From positions 1 to 64,000 of the forward strand of contig JBGAHR010000019.1 of the NCBI GenBank assembly GCA_044226045.1: a stretch of 64,000 nt of DNA, in the 5' to 3' direction. This DNA comes from Endoryza sp044226045 (GTDB lineage: Bacteria; Bacteroidota; Bacteroidia; Chitinophagales; Chitinophagaceae). Below are positions 44,275 through 52,495 of the stretch, one piece after another. Position 1 is the first letter of the stretch. Every line of letters starts with the position of its first letter. Under the pieces are notes generated by a model. That model did no database searches and had not been told where the DNA came from. It saw only the letters and a list, made by a program, of their open reading frames with translations. Position numbers and translations under genes: made by a program.

Positions 44275-45390
44275 ATGAAGTTTATCGTTTCGTCATCGGC
44301 TTTGTTGAAGCAGCTGCAACAGATCAGTGGTGTTATCAACGCGAATACGGTGTTGCCGATCCTGGAGGACTTTTTATTTGAAGTGGAAAAAGGGAAACTG
44401 ACTGTAGTGGCCACCGATCTCGAAACAGTGATGAAGATTCAACTCGAGGTGGAAGCAAAAGACACCGGTAAAGTATGTATTCCGGCGAAGATCCTGCTGG
44501 ATTCCCTGAAAAACCTGCCCGACCAACCGCTTACTTTTAATATTGATAAAAATTTCGGTGTAGAAATTACCAGCGACAATGGTAAGTATAAAGTGATGGG
44601 CGAAAACCCCGACAACTTCCCGAAAGAACCGGCTGCGGACGATACCTCATCATTCACCATGAGCTCCCACGCACTGGTAACGGCCATCAATAAAACACTG
44701 TTTGCAGTAAGCAATGATGATCTGCGACCAGCGATGACCGGGGTGTTTTTTGAAATGGATAAAAAGGGATTGCAGTTTGTAGCTACAGATGCGCATCGCC
44801 TGGTTCGTTACAAGCGCAAGGAAGTAAGCTGTCCCAAGACCGGTTCCATGATCGTTCCCAAGAAACCGCTTAACCTGCTCAAAGCCTCCATGCCGGCCAA
44901 TGAAGATGAGCTGAGCATCAGCTATAACAGCAATCATCTTTTCGTAAAACATGGTACCACACAACTGAGCTGCCGGCTGATCGACGCGCGTTTCCCCGAT
45001 TACAAAGTGGTCATTCCAACCGACAACCCCTATAAACTCACAGTAAGCAAAAGTGACTTCCAAAGTGCGCTTCGCCGCGTGAGCATCTTCAGTAACAAGA
45101 GCACCAACCAGGTGGTACTTAATATCAGCGGAAGCGAATTACAGCTGGCTGCGCAGGATATTGATTTCAGTTTCGAAGGAAATGAAAGAATGAAATGCCA
45201 GTACAATGGCGAAGATCTTCAGATCGCCTTTAATGCGAAGTTCCTGATCGAAATGCTGAATGCAGCAGAGAGCGATGAGGTCAATATCGAGCTGTCCACC
45301 CCCACCAAGGCGGGTATTATCAAGCCCACCGACCAGGACGAGAATGAAGAATTACTGATGCTGGTCATGCCGCTGATGCTGAACAGCTAA
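44275..45390 (+). CDS. dnaN: DNA polymerase III beta subunit (sliding clamp)
   Basis: A 371-residue clamp of three structurally repeated domains. Landmarks are MKFIVSSSALLKQLQQISGVINANTVLPILEDFLFEV at the start, FVATDAHRLVRYKRK at the end of domain 2, and the C-terminal LLMLVMPLML that corresponds to the conserved MPMRL clamp-loader/polymerase site. It is full length. In many genomes dnaN follows dnaA; here it stands alone, between the repeat-filled gap and a DUF2007 gene, so this is not the replication origin region on present evidence. Confidence 0.97.
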   Translation: MKFIVSSSALLKQLQQISGVINANTVLPILEDFLFEVEKGKLTVVATDLETVMKIQLEVEAKDTGKVCIPAKILLDSLKNLPDQPLTFNIDKNFGVEITSDNGKYKVMGENPDNFPKEPAADDTSSFTMSSHALVTAINKTLFAVSNDDLRPAMTGVFFEMDKKGLQFVATDAHRLVRYKRKEVSCPKTGSMIVPKKPLNLLKASMPANEDELSISYNSNHLFVKHGTTQLSCRLIDARFPDYKVVIPTDNPYKLTVSKSDFQSALRRVSIFSNKSTNQVVLNISGSELQLAAQDIDFSFEGNERMKCQYNGEDLQIAFNAKFLIEMLNAAESDEVNIELSTPTKAGIIKPTDQDENEELLMLVMPLMLNS

Positions 45391-45468
45391 AAGTAATCTA
45401 CTTCGTTGTATTATTGGTAAGCGGGGCATCCCCTGTCTATTCTTCATCATTACTGTTAGTTTCCGGTT

Positions 45469-45897
45469 ATGAATTTTCGACAGCTGAGGGCATATGATGA
45501 TTATATCTCCGCCAATTTGCGTTTGCAGCAACTGGAATCGGAAGGCATCCGTTGTTACCTGAAGGATGAGCATACCGTGACCATTGACCCCATTCTTTCC
45601 AATGCCGTGGGCGGAATTAAGCTGGTGGTATATGAAGAACAGTGGGAGCGCGCCCAGGAGATCATTCTACAGATAGAAGACGAATACCGAAAATCGGCCC
45701 GTTGCCCCAAATGCGGCGCCACCGGACTGGAACTGGTAACCAATACCAGGAAAGCTTCTAACTGGCTTTCTGCCTTACTTACGTGGATGCTAGGAAATTA
45801 TGCAGTCGGTGTTTCACAGGTATACCGCTGTTTTCAATGCGGCTACGAGATGGAAGACCTGCCCTCGGCTGAACAGTCCGAGACCTACCCCAAATAG
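45469..45897 (+). CDS. DUF2007 domain protein with zinc ribbon
   Basis: A 142-residue small protein. Residues 1-70 are the DUF2007 (putative signal-transducing) alpha/beta domain: YDDYISANLRLQQLESEGIRCYLKDEHTV, then NAVGGIKLVVYEEQWERAQEIL-like helices. Residues about 78-128 hold two CxxC pairs (CPKCGATG and CFQCGYEM) predicted to bind one zinc. A hydrophobic WLSALLTWMLGNYAVGV lies between the pairs and could be membrane-attached. The function is not established. It starts 78 bp after dnaN, and the next gene starts 39 bp after it. Confidence 0.83.
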   Translation: MNFRQLRAYDDYISANLRLQQLESEGIRCYLKDEHTVTIDPILSNAVGGIKLVVYEEQWERAQEIILQIEDEYRKSARCPKCGATGLELVTNTRKASNWLSALLTWMLGNYAVGVSQVYRCFQCGYEMEDLPSAEQSETYPK

Positions 45898-45936
45898 TAA
45901 ATTCAGCGTATCTTACGTATTAAACCCCGTCTTGCT

Positions 45937-46755
45937 ATGGAAAAATTTATCGAGTTTTTCGAGCATGCAGAAAAATGGCAGCTTTTCGCATGGATAGCAG
46001 TCTGGATGGTCTTTTTCGGCCTTTTAGAGAATCTATTGCCGGTATTTACAGATAAATACAATCGCGTGAAACATGCCGGCGTCAATCTTTCCTTTCTCCT
46101 CACTACAGCGGTGGTAAACCTGGTCGTGGGTCTGATCACTGCCGGTGTGTACACCTTCATCCGCGAACATCAAATCGGACTAATATATTGGTTGAACTGG
46201 CCGCTATGGGCCGAGTTGCTCTTGTCTGTGCTGATTCTCGATTTTGTCGGCATGTATTGCTCGCACTATGTGCTTCACAAGTTCAAATGGCTCTGGAAGT
46301 TTCATATGGTGCATCACAGCGATCGCCATGTGGATGTAACCACCGGCACCCGCCACCATCCTGGCGACTGGTTTATTCGCGAAACTTTTGCGCTGGTTGC
46401 CGTGATCATAACCGGCGCACCACTCGGATTTTATATCTTTTTCCGTTTCTGCAATGTGGTGTTCACCTATCTCACACATGCCAATATTAATTTACCAGCC
46501 TGGCTCGAGAAGCCGCTCAGCTGGGTTTTTATCACTCCCAATGTTCATAAATTTCACCATCATTTTGAACGGCCCTGGACGGATACTAACTTTGGAAATA
46601 TCTTTTCCTTTTGGGACAGGATCTTTGGCACATTTGTGTACGATGATGTAAAGAAAATACGTTACGGACTGGATGTACTGGAAGGAAAGCCTGATGAGGA
46701 TGTGATGTATCAGATGCGTCTTCCATTTGACAACAGTATCAAGACCGATTATTAA
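45937..46755 (+). CDS. Sterol desaturase / fatty acid hydroxylase superfamily membrane enzyme (second copy)
   Basis: A 272-residue di-iron membrane oxygenase. Histidine clusters are HYVLHK, HMVHHSDRHVD, THANI and HKFHHH, spread between helices (LFAWIAVWMVFFGLL, LLTTAVVNLVVGLITAGV, ELLLSVLILDFVGMY). It differs clearly from the enzyme at 15956-16714: here the first cluster is HxxxH within SHYVLHKFKWLWKFHMVHH, as in alkylglycerol mono-oxygenase/carotenoid-hydroxylase-like proteins. The product is a hydroxylated or desaturated lipid of unknown identity. It is co-directional with neighbours. Confidence 0.86.
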   Translation: MEKFIEFFEHAEKWQLFAWIAVWMVFFGLLENLLPVFTDKYNRVKHAGVNLSFLLTTAVVNLVVGLITAGVYTFIREHQIGLIYWLNWPLWAELLLSVLILDFVGMYCSHYVLHKFKWLWKFHMVHHSDRHVDVTTGTRHHPGDWFIRETFALVAVIITGAPLGFYIFFRFCNVVFTYLTHANINLPAWLEKPLSWVFITPNVHKFHHHFERPWTDTNFGNIFSFWDRIFGTFVYDDVKKIRYGLDVLEGKPDEDVMYQMRLPFDNSIKTDY

Positions 46756-46793
46756 CTTATGTTCAATCCGCCCTTAAGAAAATAAATGCCTGC

Positions 46794-47891
46794 ATGAAAA
46801 GAGTATTTTGTTTATGGATGGTTTCGCTGGTTTCAATGATAACCCTTGCCCAGAATGCTGAGGTGAAGGCAGTGGCAGATTCTATCCGCAGGTATCGCAA
46901 TACGCCCGGCCTGGTATACGCTGTTTTCACCACGGAAAAAATTATAGACAGCGGCACGTCCGGGGTAAAGAAAATGCGGGTCAAGGATTTTATCCAGTTT
47001 TCAAATCGGTTTCAGATAGGAACAACCACTACCGCTTTCACAGCCTATATAGCGGCCAGGATGGTGGAAGAAGGAAAAATCAGCTGGAGTTCCACTATTG
47101 CAAAGGTTCTGCCGGAACTGGACGGCAAGATCATGAAACTGTACACCCGCCTGACGCTGGAACAACTGCTTTCCCAAAGAGGAGGCTTCCCCCCATTTGA
47201 AGAATTCAAAGAGTATCGCGAAATACACTCCATGCCCGGTACTCCTTCACAACAAAGGATGGCTTTCGCGATCATGATGATGAAGAAAAGGCCCCAGTTG
47301 ATTGTTGACAGTTCCATTGCCACCTATTCTGTAGCGGGCACTTCCATCGCAGCCGTCATGCTGGAAAAAGTGAGTAAGAAAAGCTGGGAGCAGCTGGTAG
47401 ATCAATACATCAACAAACCACTGAACATAAGGGCCGATTTCGGCTTCCCCGTATTGAAAGACTCCACACAGCCCTGGGGTCATTGGGATAACTATTATAC
47501 CCTTACGGCTCATACGGATGATTACTGGGCTCGCTGTTTTCCGCCTATTGCTCCGTCTGGCAACATCAATATCAACATGAGCGACCTGATGGTCTTTCTG
47601 AGAGACCTGTTGAACGGATTGCAGAATAAAAAGTCGGTGATCAGTGCTGCCAACGCCAGCAAGATGCTGTTCGGCAAACCCGATTATGCCCTGGGATGGG
47701 CCAACATGAAATGGGATAACCTGGCTATCGCCTACTGGTCGGGCCGTGGCGGTTTATTCAGCAGCTACATCGAGATCATCAAGGAAAAGAACATGGCCAT
47801 TGTAGTACTGGACAATAGTGGCGCCGTCGATGGCCGCTCTGCAGCATCCAATCTCGGAAGATATCTTCGTCGGTATTATGCCGCGCAGTAA
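46794..47891 (+). CDS. Beta-lactamase-fold serine hydrolase homologue lacking catalytic residues
   Basis: A 365-residue secreted protein (signal MKRVFCLWMVSLVSMITLAQ). The fold follows class C beta-lactamases/PBP4-like esterases: FSNRFQIG-x4-AFTAYIAARMVEEGKI, LTLEQLLSQRGG, and a C-terminal LGWANMKWDNLAIAYWSGRGGLFSSYIEI. All three active-site motifs are altered: SxxK is T77-T-T-T80, YxN is Y178-S-V180, and HxG/KTG is W315-S-G317. It therefore should not form an acyl-enzyme. It may bind muropeptides or a partner protein as a receptor-like pseudo-enzyme. The open frame is intact, so it is not a decayed gene. Confidence 0.85.
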   Translation: MKRVFCLWMVSLVSMITLAQNAEVKAVADSIRRYRNTPGLVYAVFTTEKIIDSGTSGVKKMRVKDFIQFSNRFQIGTTTTAFTAYIAARMVEEGKISWSSTIAKVLPELDGKIMKLYTRLTLEQLLSQRGGFPPFEEFKEYREIHSMPGTPSQQRMAFAIMMMKKRPQLIVDSSIATYSVAGTSIAAVMLEKVSKKSWEQLVDQYINKPLNIRADFGFPVLKDSTQPWGHWDNYYTLTAHTDDYWARCFPPIAPSGNININMSDLMVFLRDLLNGLQNKKSVISAANASKMLFGKPDYALGWANMKWDNLAIAYWSGRGGLFSSYIEIIKEKNMAIVVLDNSGAVDGRSAASNLGRYLRRYYAAQ

Positions 47892-47906
47892 TCTCTGTTC
47901 TTCCTG

Positions 47907-47914
47907 TACATTTG
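47907..47914 (+). promoter_or_regulatory. -7 promoter box of kdsB
   Basis: TACATTTG, exact TAnnTTTG, 16 bp before the ATG. Confidence 0.6.
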
Positions 47915-47930
47915 CGCTTCAATAAGACCT

Positions 47931-48650
47931 ATGCCACGAATAGTTGCGATGATTCCCGCGCGATATGCGGCCACCCGTTTTCCTGCCAAGCTGATGCAAA
48001 TGCTGGGGAATAAAACCGTTATTCGCCACACATACGACAATACGGTGGCCACGGGACTATTTGATGAAGTAGTGGTGGTGACCGACAGTGATATCATCTT
48101 TGATGAAATCACCCGTCATGGAGGACGGGCTGTGATGAGCCAGCGCCCTCACGAAAGCGGCAGCGACCGGATCGCCGAAGCCGCTGCAGGCATGGAGGTA
48201 GACATCGTGCTGAATGTACAGGGCGATACGCCCTTTGTGAAGAAAGAACCGCTCCGTCAACTACTCAACTGCTTCCAGGATCCAACCGTACAGGTGGCTT
48301 CCATGATGCAGGTCCTTTCCAGACAGGAAGAGATCAACGATCCGAATTTTGTAAAAGTGACGGTTGATAAAAACATGAATTCCCTCTTTTTCAGCCGGTC
48401 CGTTATTCCCTATCCGAGAGACACCAAAGCCGCTATTACTTACTACGAACATATAGGTGTATACGCATTTCGGAAACAGGCCCTCCTCAATTTTACCAGC
48501 TGGCCGATGACGCCGCTTGAAGCTGCCGAGAAAGTGGAATGTCTCCGCTACCTTGAAAATGGAATTCCCCTCCGGATGATTGTGGTGGATTATATGGGAG
48601 TGGAGATCGACACACCCGAAGACCTGGAAAAAGCCGGAAAGCTGATTTGA
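47931..48650 (+). CDS. kdsB: 3-deoxy-manno-octulosonate cytidylyltransferase (CMP-Kdo or CMP-Kdo8N synthetase)
   Basis: A 239-residue nucleotidyltransferase that activates the lipopolysaccharide core sugar with CTP. Signatures are MIPARYAATRFPAKLM, VVVTDSDIIFDEI, HESGSDRIAEAA, NVQGDTPFVKKEPLRQL, YEHIGVYAFRKQALLNF and LEAAEKVECLRYLENG, ending VEIDTPEDLEKA. Full length. In organisms that make 8-amino-Kdo the same family acts on the amino sugar. The kdnB gene 1.9 kb downstream makes that likely here (inference). Confidence 0.94.
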   Translation: MPRIVAMIPARYAATRFPAKLMQMLGNKTVIRHTYDNTVATGLFDEVVVVTDSDIIFDEITRHGGRAVMSQRPHESGSDRIAEAAAGMEVDIVLNVQGDTPFVKKEPLRQLLNCFQDPTVQVASMMQVLSRQEEINDPNFVKVTVDKNMNSLFFSRSVIPYPRDTKAAITYYEHIGVYAFRKQALLNFTSWPMTPLEAAEKVECLRYLENGIPLRMIVVDYMGVEIDTPEDLEKAGKLI

Positions 48651-48658
48651 ATTTTAGA

Positions 48659-49009
48659 TTATTCAACACCGTTATCAACCGTTCCTGTTTTGCCGCTCTC
48701 CGGCCGGGCGGCTATTTCTATCGTTTTGTCGATCAGATCATGAATATAATTGCGGCTTCGGCCAAAAGTAATCAGCGCAGTGCTGCTTTGGCTGCATTGT
48801 ATGGAGACCAACTGCTCTGTCACTTTTTCTACCGATACTTCACTTCCGGCTGCGGCACCGGAAAACACCGCTTTCGTTTGCACTTTCAGCAGACTATCAG
48901 AGATATAAGTAATATGCCAGTTCAGTTCCGCACAGGCTTTCAGCACCAGTAGCAGGAATTCGGTGAAATTGGACCGGCGATGACTATAGTGAACCTGGTG
49001 GTTTGGCAT
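48659..49009 (-). CDS. Small hypothetical protein
   Basis: A 116-residue reading frame opposite to its neighbours and filling the gap between kdsB and the sugar transporter. The protein begins MPNHQVHYSHRRSNFTEFLLLVLKACAELNWHITYISDSL and has a regular alpha/beta pattern: VSVEKVTEQLVSIQCSQSSTALITFGRSRNYIHDLIDKTIEIA. This resembles the small domain found in front of some Bacteroidota rhomboid proteases and as stand-alone proteins; that is a pattern impression only. No function is claimed. It is accepted as coding because its composition is protein-like and nothing overlaps it. Confidence 0.55.
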   Translation of the reverse strand: MPNHQVHYSHRRSNFTEFLLLVLKACAELNWHITYISDSLLKVQTKAVFSGAAAGSEVSVEKVTEQLVSIQCSQSSTALITFGRSRNYIHDLIDKTIEIAARPESGKTGTVDNGVE

Positions 49010-49134
49010 GTTTAATAAAAAGACGGCTAATAGTACTATTTTTTGAACAATTAATACGAGACTGTCCCGATAAATTTCAGGTTCTAATGGTTTTATAAGT
49101 TTTGGTATCTTACTGGAACCATTTACGATTGCTT

Positions 49135-50490
49135 ATGAACAAAACGAAACTGTTCCGCTGGTCCATTGTGGCCGCCCTGGCCGGGTTCATTTTTGGTTTC
49201 GACACGGTTGTTATATCCGGAGCCAATCAGCCTATTAAAGAGCTTTGGCACACAACCCCTCTCTTCCACGGAATTTTCATCATGTCTATGGCGCTTTGGG
49301 GAACGGTGATCGGTGCGTTGATCGCCGGAATACCAACGGAAAAATTTGGCCGGAAGAAGGTATTGCTATGGATTGGTATTTTCTATTCGGTTTCAGCGAT
49401 CGGTACAGCCATCGCTCCGAATCCATATACCTTTTCGTTTTTTCGTTTTATTGGCGGCTTGGGGATTGGTGTTTCTTCGGTTGCCGCGCCTACCTACATT
49501 TCGGAAATTTCATCGCCCGCCATGCGCGGCAGGCTGGTAGCCATGTACCAGTTCAATATTGTATTCGGAATCCTGGTGGCCTATATTTCCAACTATCTAT
49601 TGCAGGGCGTTGGCGGCGAAAGTGACTGGCGTTGGATGCTCGGTGTTCAGATCATTCCTTCGCTGTTGTACACATTGATGGTATATGGTGTGCCGGAAAG
49701 CCCACGATGGCTCATCAGTAAAGGCAAGGAGCCCGAAAATGCCAGAAAAACCCTGAAAGAAATTGGCATTGAGGATGTGGAAGACGAAGTAAAAAAGATA
49801 GAGGAAGCCAACCGGCAGGAATCTTCAGGTGTCAGCCATCTTTCCATATTCAACCGGAAATATGTCCGTGTGCTGTGGCTGGCTTTTATGGTTGCCTTTT
49901 TTAACCAGCTGTCGGGCATAAATTTTATTCTGTACTATGCCCCGCAACTGCTGGAGCAGGCCGGCTTGGGCAAAGAAGAATCTTTACTGAACTCCATTGC
50001 CATTGGCGGTACCAATCTGCTTTTTACATTCGTGGGATTATACCTGATTGACCGATTGGGAAGAAAAACATTACTGATCATCGGATCGTTGGGTTATATT
50101 CTTAGCCTGCTGGGTGTTGCCTGGTCTTTTTATTCCCATCAACCATCGTTAGTACTACTGACTTTTCTGTTATTGTTCATAGCCGCGCATGCGGTTGGAC
50201 AAGGAGCCGTTATCTGGGTATTTATTTCCGAAATTTTTCCCAATAAAGTTCGTGCGCTGGGCCAGTCGTTCGGTGCCAGCGTACACTGGGTATTCGCGGC
50301 TATCATCACGCTGGTTACACCGGTGTTCCTGGATAAGGAGGATGGCATTTTTAAAGACACACCCGAGTATATATTTTTATTTCTGGCATTGATGATGGTT
50401 TGGCAACTCATATGGGTACTAACCAAAGTGCCGGAAACAAAAGATGTTTCTTTGGAAGAGCTGGAAGCCCGCCTTATCAAAGAATCGTAA
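49135..50490 (+). CDS. Sugar porter of the major facilitator superfamily
   Basis: A 451-residue inner-membrane sugar:H+ symporter (XylE/GLUT-like) with 12 helices. It starts at MNKTKLFRWSIVAALAGFIFGFDTVVISGA; codons from 49102 are not needed. Signatures are GRKKVLLWIG after helix 2, FRFIGGLGIGVSSVAAPTYISEISSPAMRGRL, YGVPESPRWLISKG before the central loop, QLSGINFILYYAP in helix 7, and PETKDVSLEELE at the end. The central loop is short (NARKTLKEIGIEDVEDEVKKIEEA). The sugar is unknown. It lies between kdsB and kdnB, which may be chance. Confidence 0.9.
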   Translation: MNKTKLFRWSIVAALAGFIFGFDTVVISGANQPIKELWHTTPLFHGIFIMSMALWGTVIGALIAGIPTEKFGRKKVLLWIGIFYSVSAIGTAIAPNPYTFSFFRFIGGLGIGVSSVAAPTYISEISSPAMRGRLVAMYQFNIVFGILVAYISNYLLQGVGGESDWRWMLGVQIIPSLLYTLMVYGVPESPRWLISKGKEPENARKTLKEIGIEDVEDEVKKIEEANRQESSGVSHLSIFNRKYVRVLWLAFMVAFFNQLSGINFILYYAPQLLEQAGLGKEESLLNSIAIGGTNLLFTFVGLYLIDRLGRKTLLIIGSLGYILSLLGVAWSFYSHQPSLVLLTFLLLFIAAHAVGQGAVIWVFISEIFPNKVRALGQSFGASVHWVFAAIITLVTPVFLDKEDGIFKDTPEYIFLFLALMMVWQLIWVLTKVPETKDVSLEELEARLIKES

Positions 50491-50540
50491 AACAGCGTTT
50501 ATCGGTCTGCAAATTTCATTCGGCAATCGCCGGAAGGGTC

Positions 50541-50548
50541 TATCTTTG
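50541..50548 (+). promoter_or_regulatory. -7 promoter box of kdnB
   Basis: TATCTTTG, exact TAnnTTTG, 19 bp before the ATG. Confidence 0.6.
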
Positions 50549-50567
50549 CCGCACTTAACAGCATTGT

Positions 50568-51641
50568 ATGAAGTTCAGGAATTTCAAGATGGTCAGCTAT
50601 GTGGTGTATGGCCGCGGCTCCTTCAACCAGTTAGATGAAATTTTAGCCCCGCATCGCAAGGCGGGTTATCCCATGATTTTCCTGGTAGATCATTTTTTTG
50701 AAGGCAAGCCCCTGCTGGGCAGAATTCCTATTCGCGATAAAGACAAAGTGATTTACGCCGATGTAACTTACGAACCCAAAACAACGCAGGTTGATAAACT
50801 CGCGCAACAACTGAAAGATGAGTTCAAAACCATCAGCGGTATCGTTGGTATTGGCGGTGGCAGCACTATGGACCTTGCCAAAGCTGTTTCTCTGATGATG
50901 AACAATCCGGGTTCTTCAGCAGACTACCAGGGATGGGACCTGGTTAAATTCCCCGGTGTTTACAAAGTGGGGATCCCCACCCTGAGCGGAACCGGCGCTG
51001 AAGTATCAAGAACTACCGTATTGACCGGCCCCACCCGTAAACTGGGAATGAATTCCGACTTCACACCGTTTGACCAGATTGTGCTGGATCCGGAACTGGC
51101 AGCCAATGCCCCCGTCAACCAGCGCTTCTACACAGGCATGGATTGCTATATTCACTGTATTGAAAGTCTCGAAGGCACTTATCTCAACGAATTCAGTAAA
51201 AGCTACGGAGAGAAGGCGCTCCAGTTGTGCCAGAAAGTATTTGTAGAGAAAGACCACTGGGATGAGGAGAGCGATGACCAGTTGATGATGGCCAGCTATG
51301 CAGGCGGTATGAGTATCGCTTATTCGCAGGTAGGGGTGGCACATGCCGTGAGCTATGGCCTCAGTTACCTGCTGGGCACCAAGCATGGAATCGGCAATTG
51401 TATTGTAATGAACCACCTTGATGAATATTACCCTGCCGGAGTAAAGGAATTCAAATACATGGTGGAGAAGAACAATATTGAAATTCCTACCGGTATCTGC
51501 AAAGGGTTAACCGATGAACAATTCGACAAGATGATCGATGTCAGCCTTGGCATGAAACCACTTTGGGAAAATGCGCTTGGCAAAGACTGGGAGAAGATCA
51601 TGACGCGCGAAAAGCTCAGACGACTTTATGAACTGCTCTAA
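50568..51641 (+). CDS. kdnB: 3-deoxy-D-manno-octulosonate 8-oxidase (KdnB-like iron-containing dehydrogenase)
   Basis: A 357-residue iron-dependent alcohol dehydrogenase. It resembles Shewanella KdnB along its length: MKFRNFKMVSYVVYGRGSF, GIGGGSTMDLAKAVSLMMNNPG, ADYQGWDLVK, GIPTLSGTGAEVSRTTVL, YTGMDCYIHCIESLEGTYLNEFSKSYGEKA, MASYAGGMSIAYSQVGVAHAVSYGLSYLLGTKHGIGNCI. Metal ligands are the Asp and His in GMDCYIHC and the later His residues in VAHAVSYG and TKHGIG. It oxidises C8 of Kdo to an aldehyde, which the PLP enzyme KdnA aminates to 8-amino-Kdo. No kdnA is seen here. Recognition is from memory of the Shewanella protein. Confidence 0.87.
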   Translation: MKFRNFKMVSYVVYGRGSFNQLDEILAPHRKAGYPMIFLVDHFFEGKPLLGRIPIRDKDKVIYADVTYEPKTTQVDKLAQQLKDEFKTISGIVGIGGGSTMDLAKAVSLMMNNPGSSADYQGWDLVKFPGVYKVGIPTLSGTGAEVSRTTVLTGPTRKLGMNSDFTPFDQIVLDPELAANAPVNQRFYTGMDCYIHCIESLEGTYLNEFSKSYGEKALQLCQKVFVEKDHWDEESDDQLMMASYAGGMSIAYSQVGVAHAVSYGLSYLLGTKHGIGNCIVMNHLDEYYPAGVKEFKYMVEKNNIEIPTGICKGLTDEQFDKMIDVSLGMKPLWENALGKDWEKIMTREKLRRLYELL

Positions 51642-51657
51642 GGAGAAGTTTGAATCA

Positions 51658-52440
51658 TCAATAAATGGTGGAATAGGGAGTCGCTTTCATGAGGACGATA
51701 TCCGCATGCGACACATTATTCTGGTATTCGGGCAAAGCCACCAGTCTTTTCCATTCGGGGTCATCTACAAACGACTTCCAGTGTTTTTCTCTTTCTTCCC
51801 TGTTGTCGAAGCTGGTCATGTAAATCAGGTTAGGCATGTGACTGCCGGTAATCACTTCTGCATAAAAAATGGCATTAAACTGCAAGCGCTTAAATAAAGC
51901 AATTTCCCCTCCCTGGTTGAACATCTTCACTTTGTTTCGGTAATACAATTCGGAAGGACTTTCATAACTCCTGAACTCATAGATTCTTTCTGATCGGTCC
52001 GAATTCAATTTGGGACGTTGATGAACCGGCGCCAGTTCAAATGCGAAAGCCGTATAAGTTTCCATCCGCTGATAGGCCGGCTTATTATGCGGCGCCTGCA
52101 GATATTGCTTGCCGCTCTCGAGATAGGATTTGTCTTTCAGCAGGCTCGAAGGAATAGTGTTAACCTGTGTCAGATCCTTCAATGGAATCCAGAGATAAAT
52201 CTGTTTGTCGGCTGCCGTATCGTTGGCAATGGGTTTAAAGACACCCACCGTTTTCAGGCCGCGTTTTTGCAGGGCCGGAATAAAGGCAGCCTGCAGGTAT
52301 TGATCGATGGTTTGTTCCTGTTCTGTATTCGTGTAGTGATAAATGATAAGCTGGTAGTATTCTCTTGACGTTGTTTGGGCCGTTGCGGAAAAAGACAAAA
52401 CGAATACGGTCAGTAATGCTGTCAGTGTTGTTTTCTTCAT
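51658..52440 (-). CDS. Secreted NIPSNAP family protein
   Basis: A 260-residue protein with signal MKKTTLTALLTVFVLSFSATAQ. It has two dimeric-alpha/beta-barrel (NIPSNAP) halves: YYQLIIYHYTNTEQEQTIDQYLQAAFIPALQKRGLKTVGVFKPIAND and IYEFRSYESPSELYYRNKVKMFNQGGEIALFKRLQFNAIFYAEVITGSHMPNLIYMTSFDNREEREKHW. The double domain is characteristic of the family. Its enzymatic role is unsettled; export suggests a periplasmic role. It is convergent with kdnB. Confidence 0.87.
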   Translation of the reverse strand: MKKTTLTALLTVFVLSFSATAQTTSREYYQLIIYHYTNTEQEQTIDQYLQAAFIPALQKRGLKTVGVFKPIANDTAADKQIYLWIPLKDLTQVNTIPSSLLKDKSYLESGKQYLQAPHNKPAYQRMETYTAFAFELAPVHQRPKLNSDRSERIYEFRSYESPSELYYRNKVKMFNQGGEIALFKRLQFNAIFYAEVITGSHMPNLIYMTSFDNREEREKHWKSFVDDPEWKRLVALPEYQNNVSHADIVLMKATPYSTIY

Positions 52441-52472
52441 GTTGAAATGATTGCCATGCTAATTTACCGGAT

Positions 52473-52480
52473 TACATTTG
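52473..52480 (+). promoter_or_regulatory. -7 promoter box of the DUF1003 gene
   Basis: TACATTTG, exact TAnnTTTG, 15 bp before the ATG at 52496; it overlaps the upstream in-frame TTG, which therefore cannot be the start. Confidence 0.6.
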
Positions 52481-52495
52481 TTCAAATTTCTTTTT

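Noticed and set aside
44275..45390. dnaN as a marker of the replication origin
   Set aside because: No dnaA, DnaA-box cluster or gyrase gene is adjacent.
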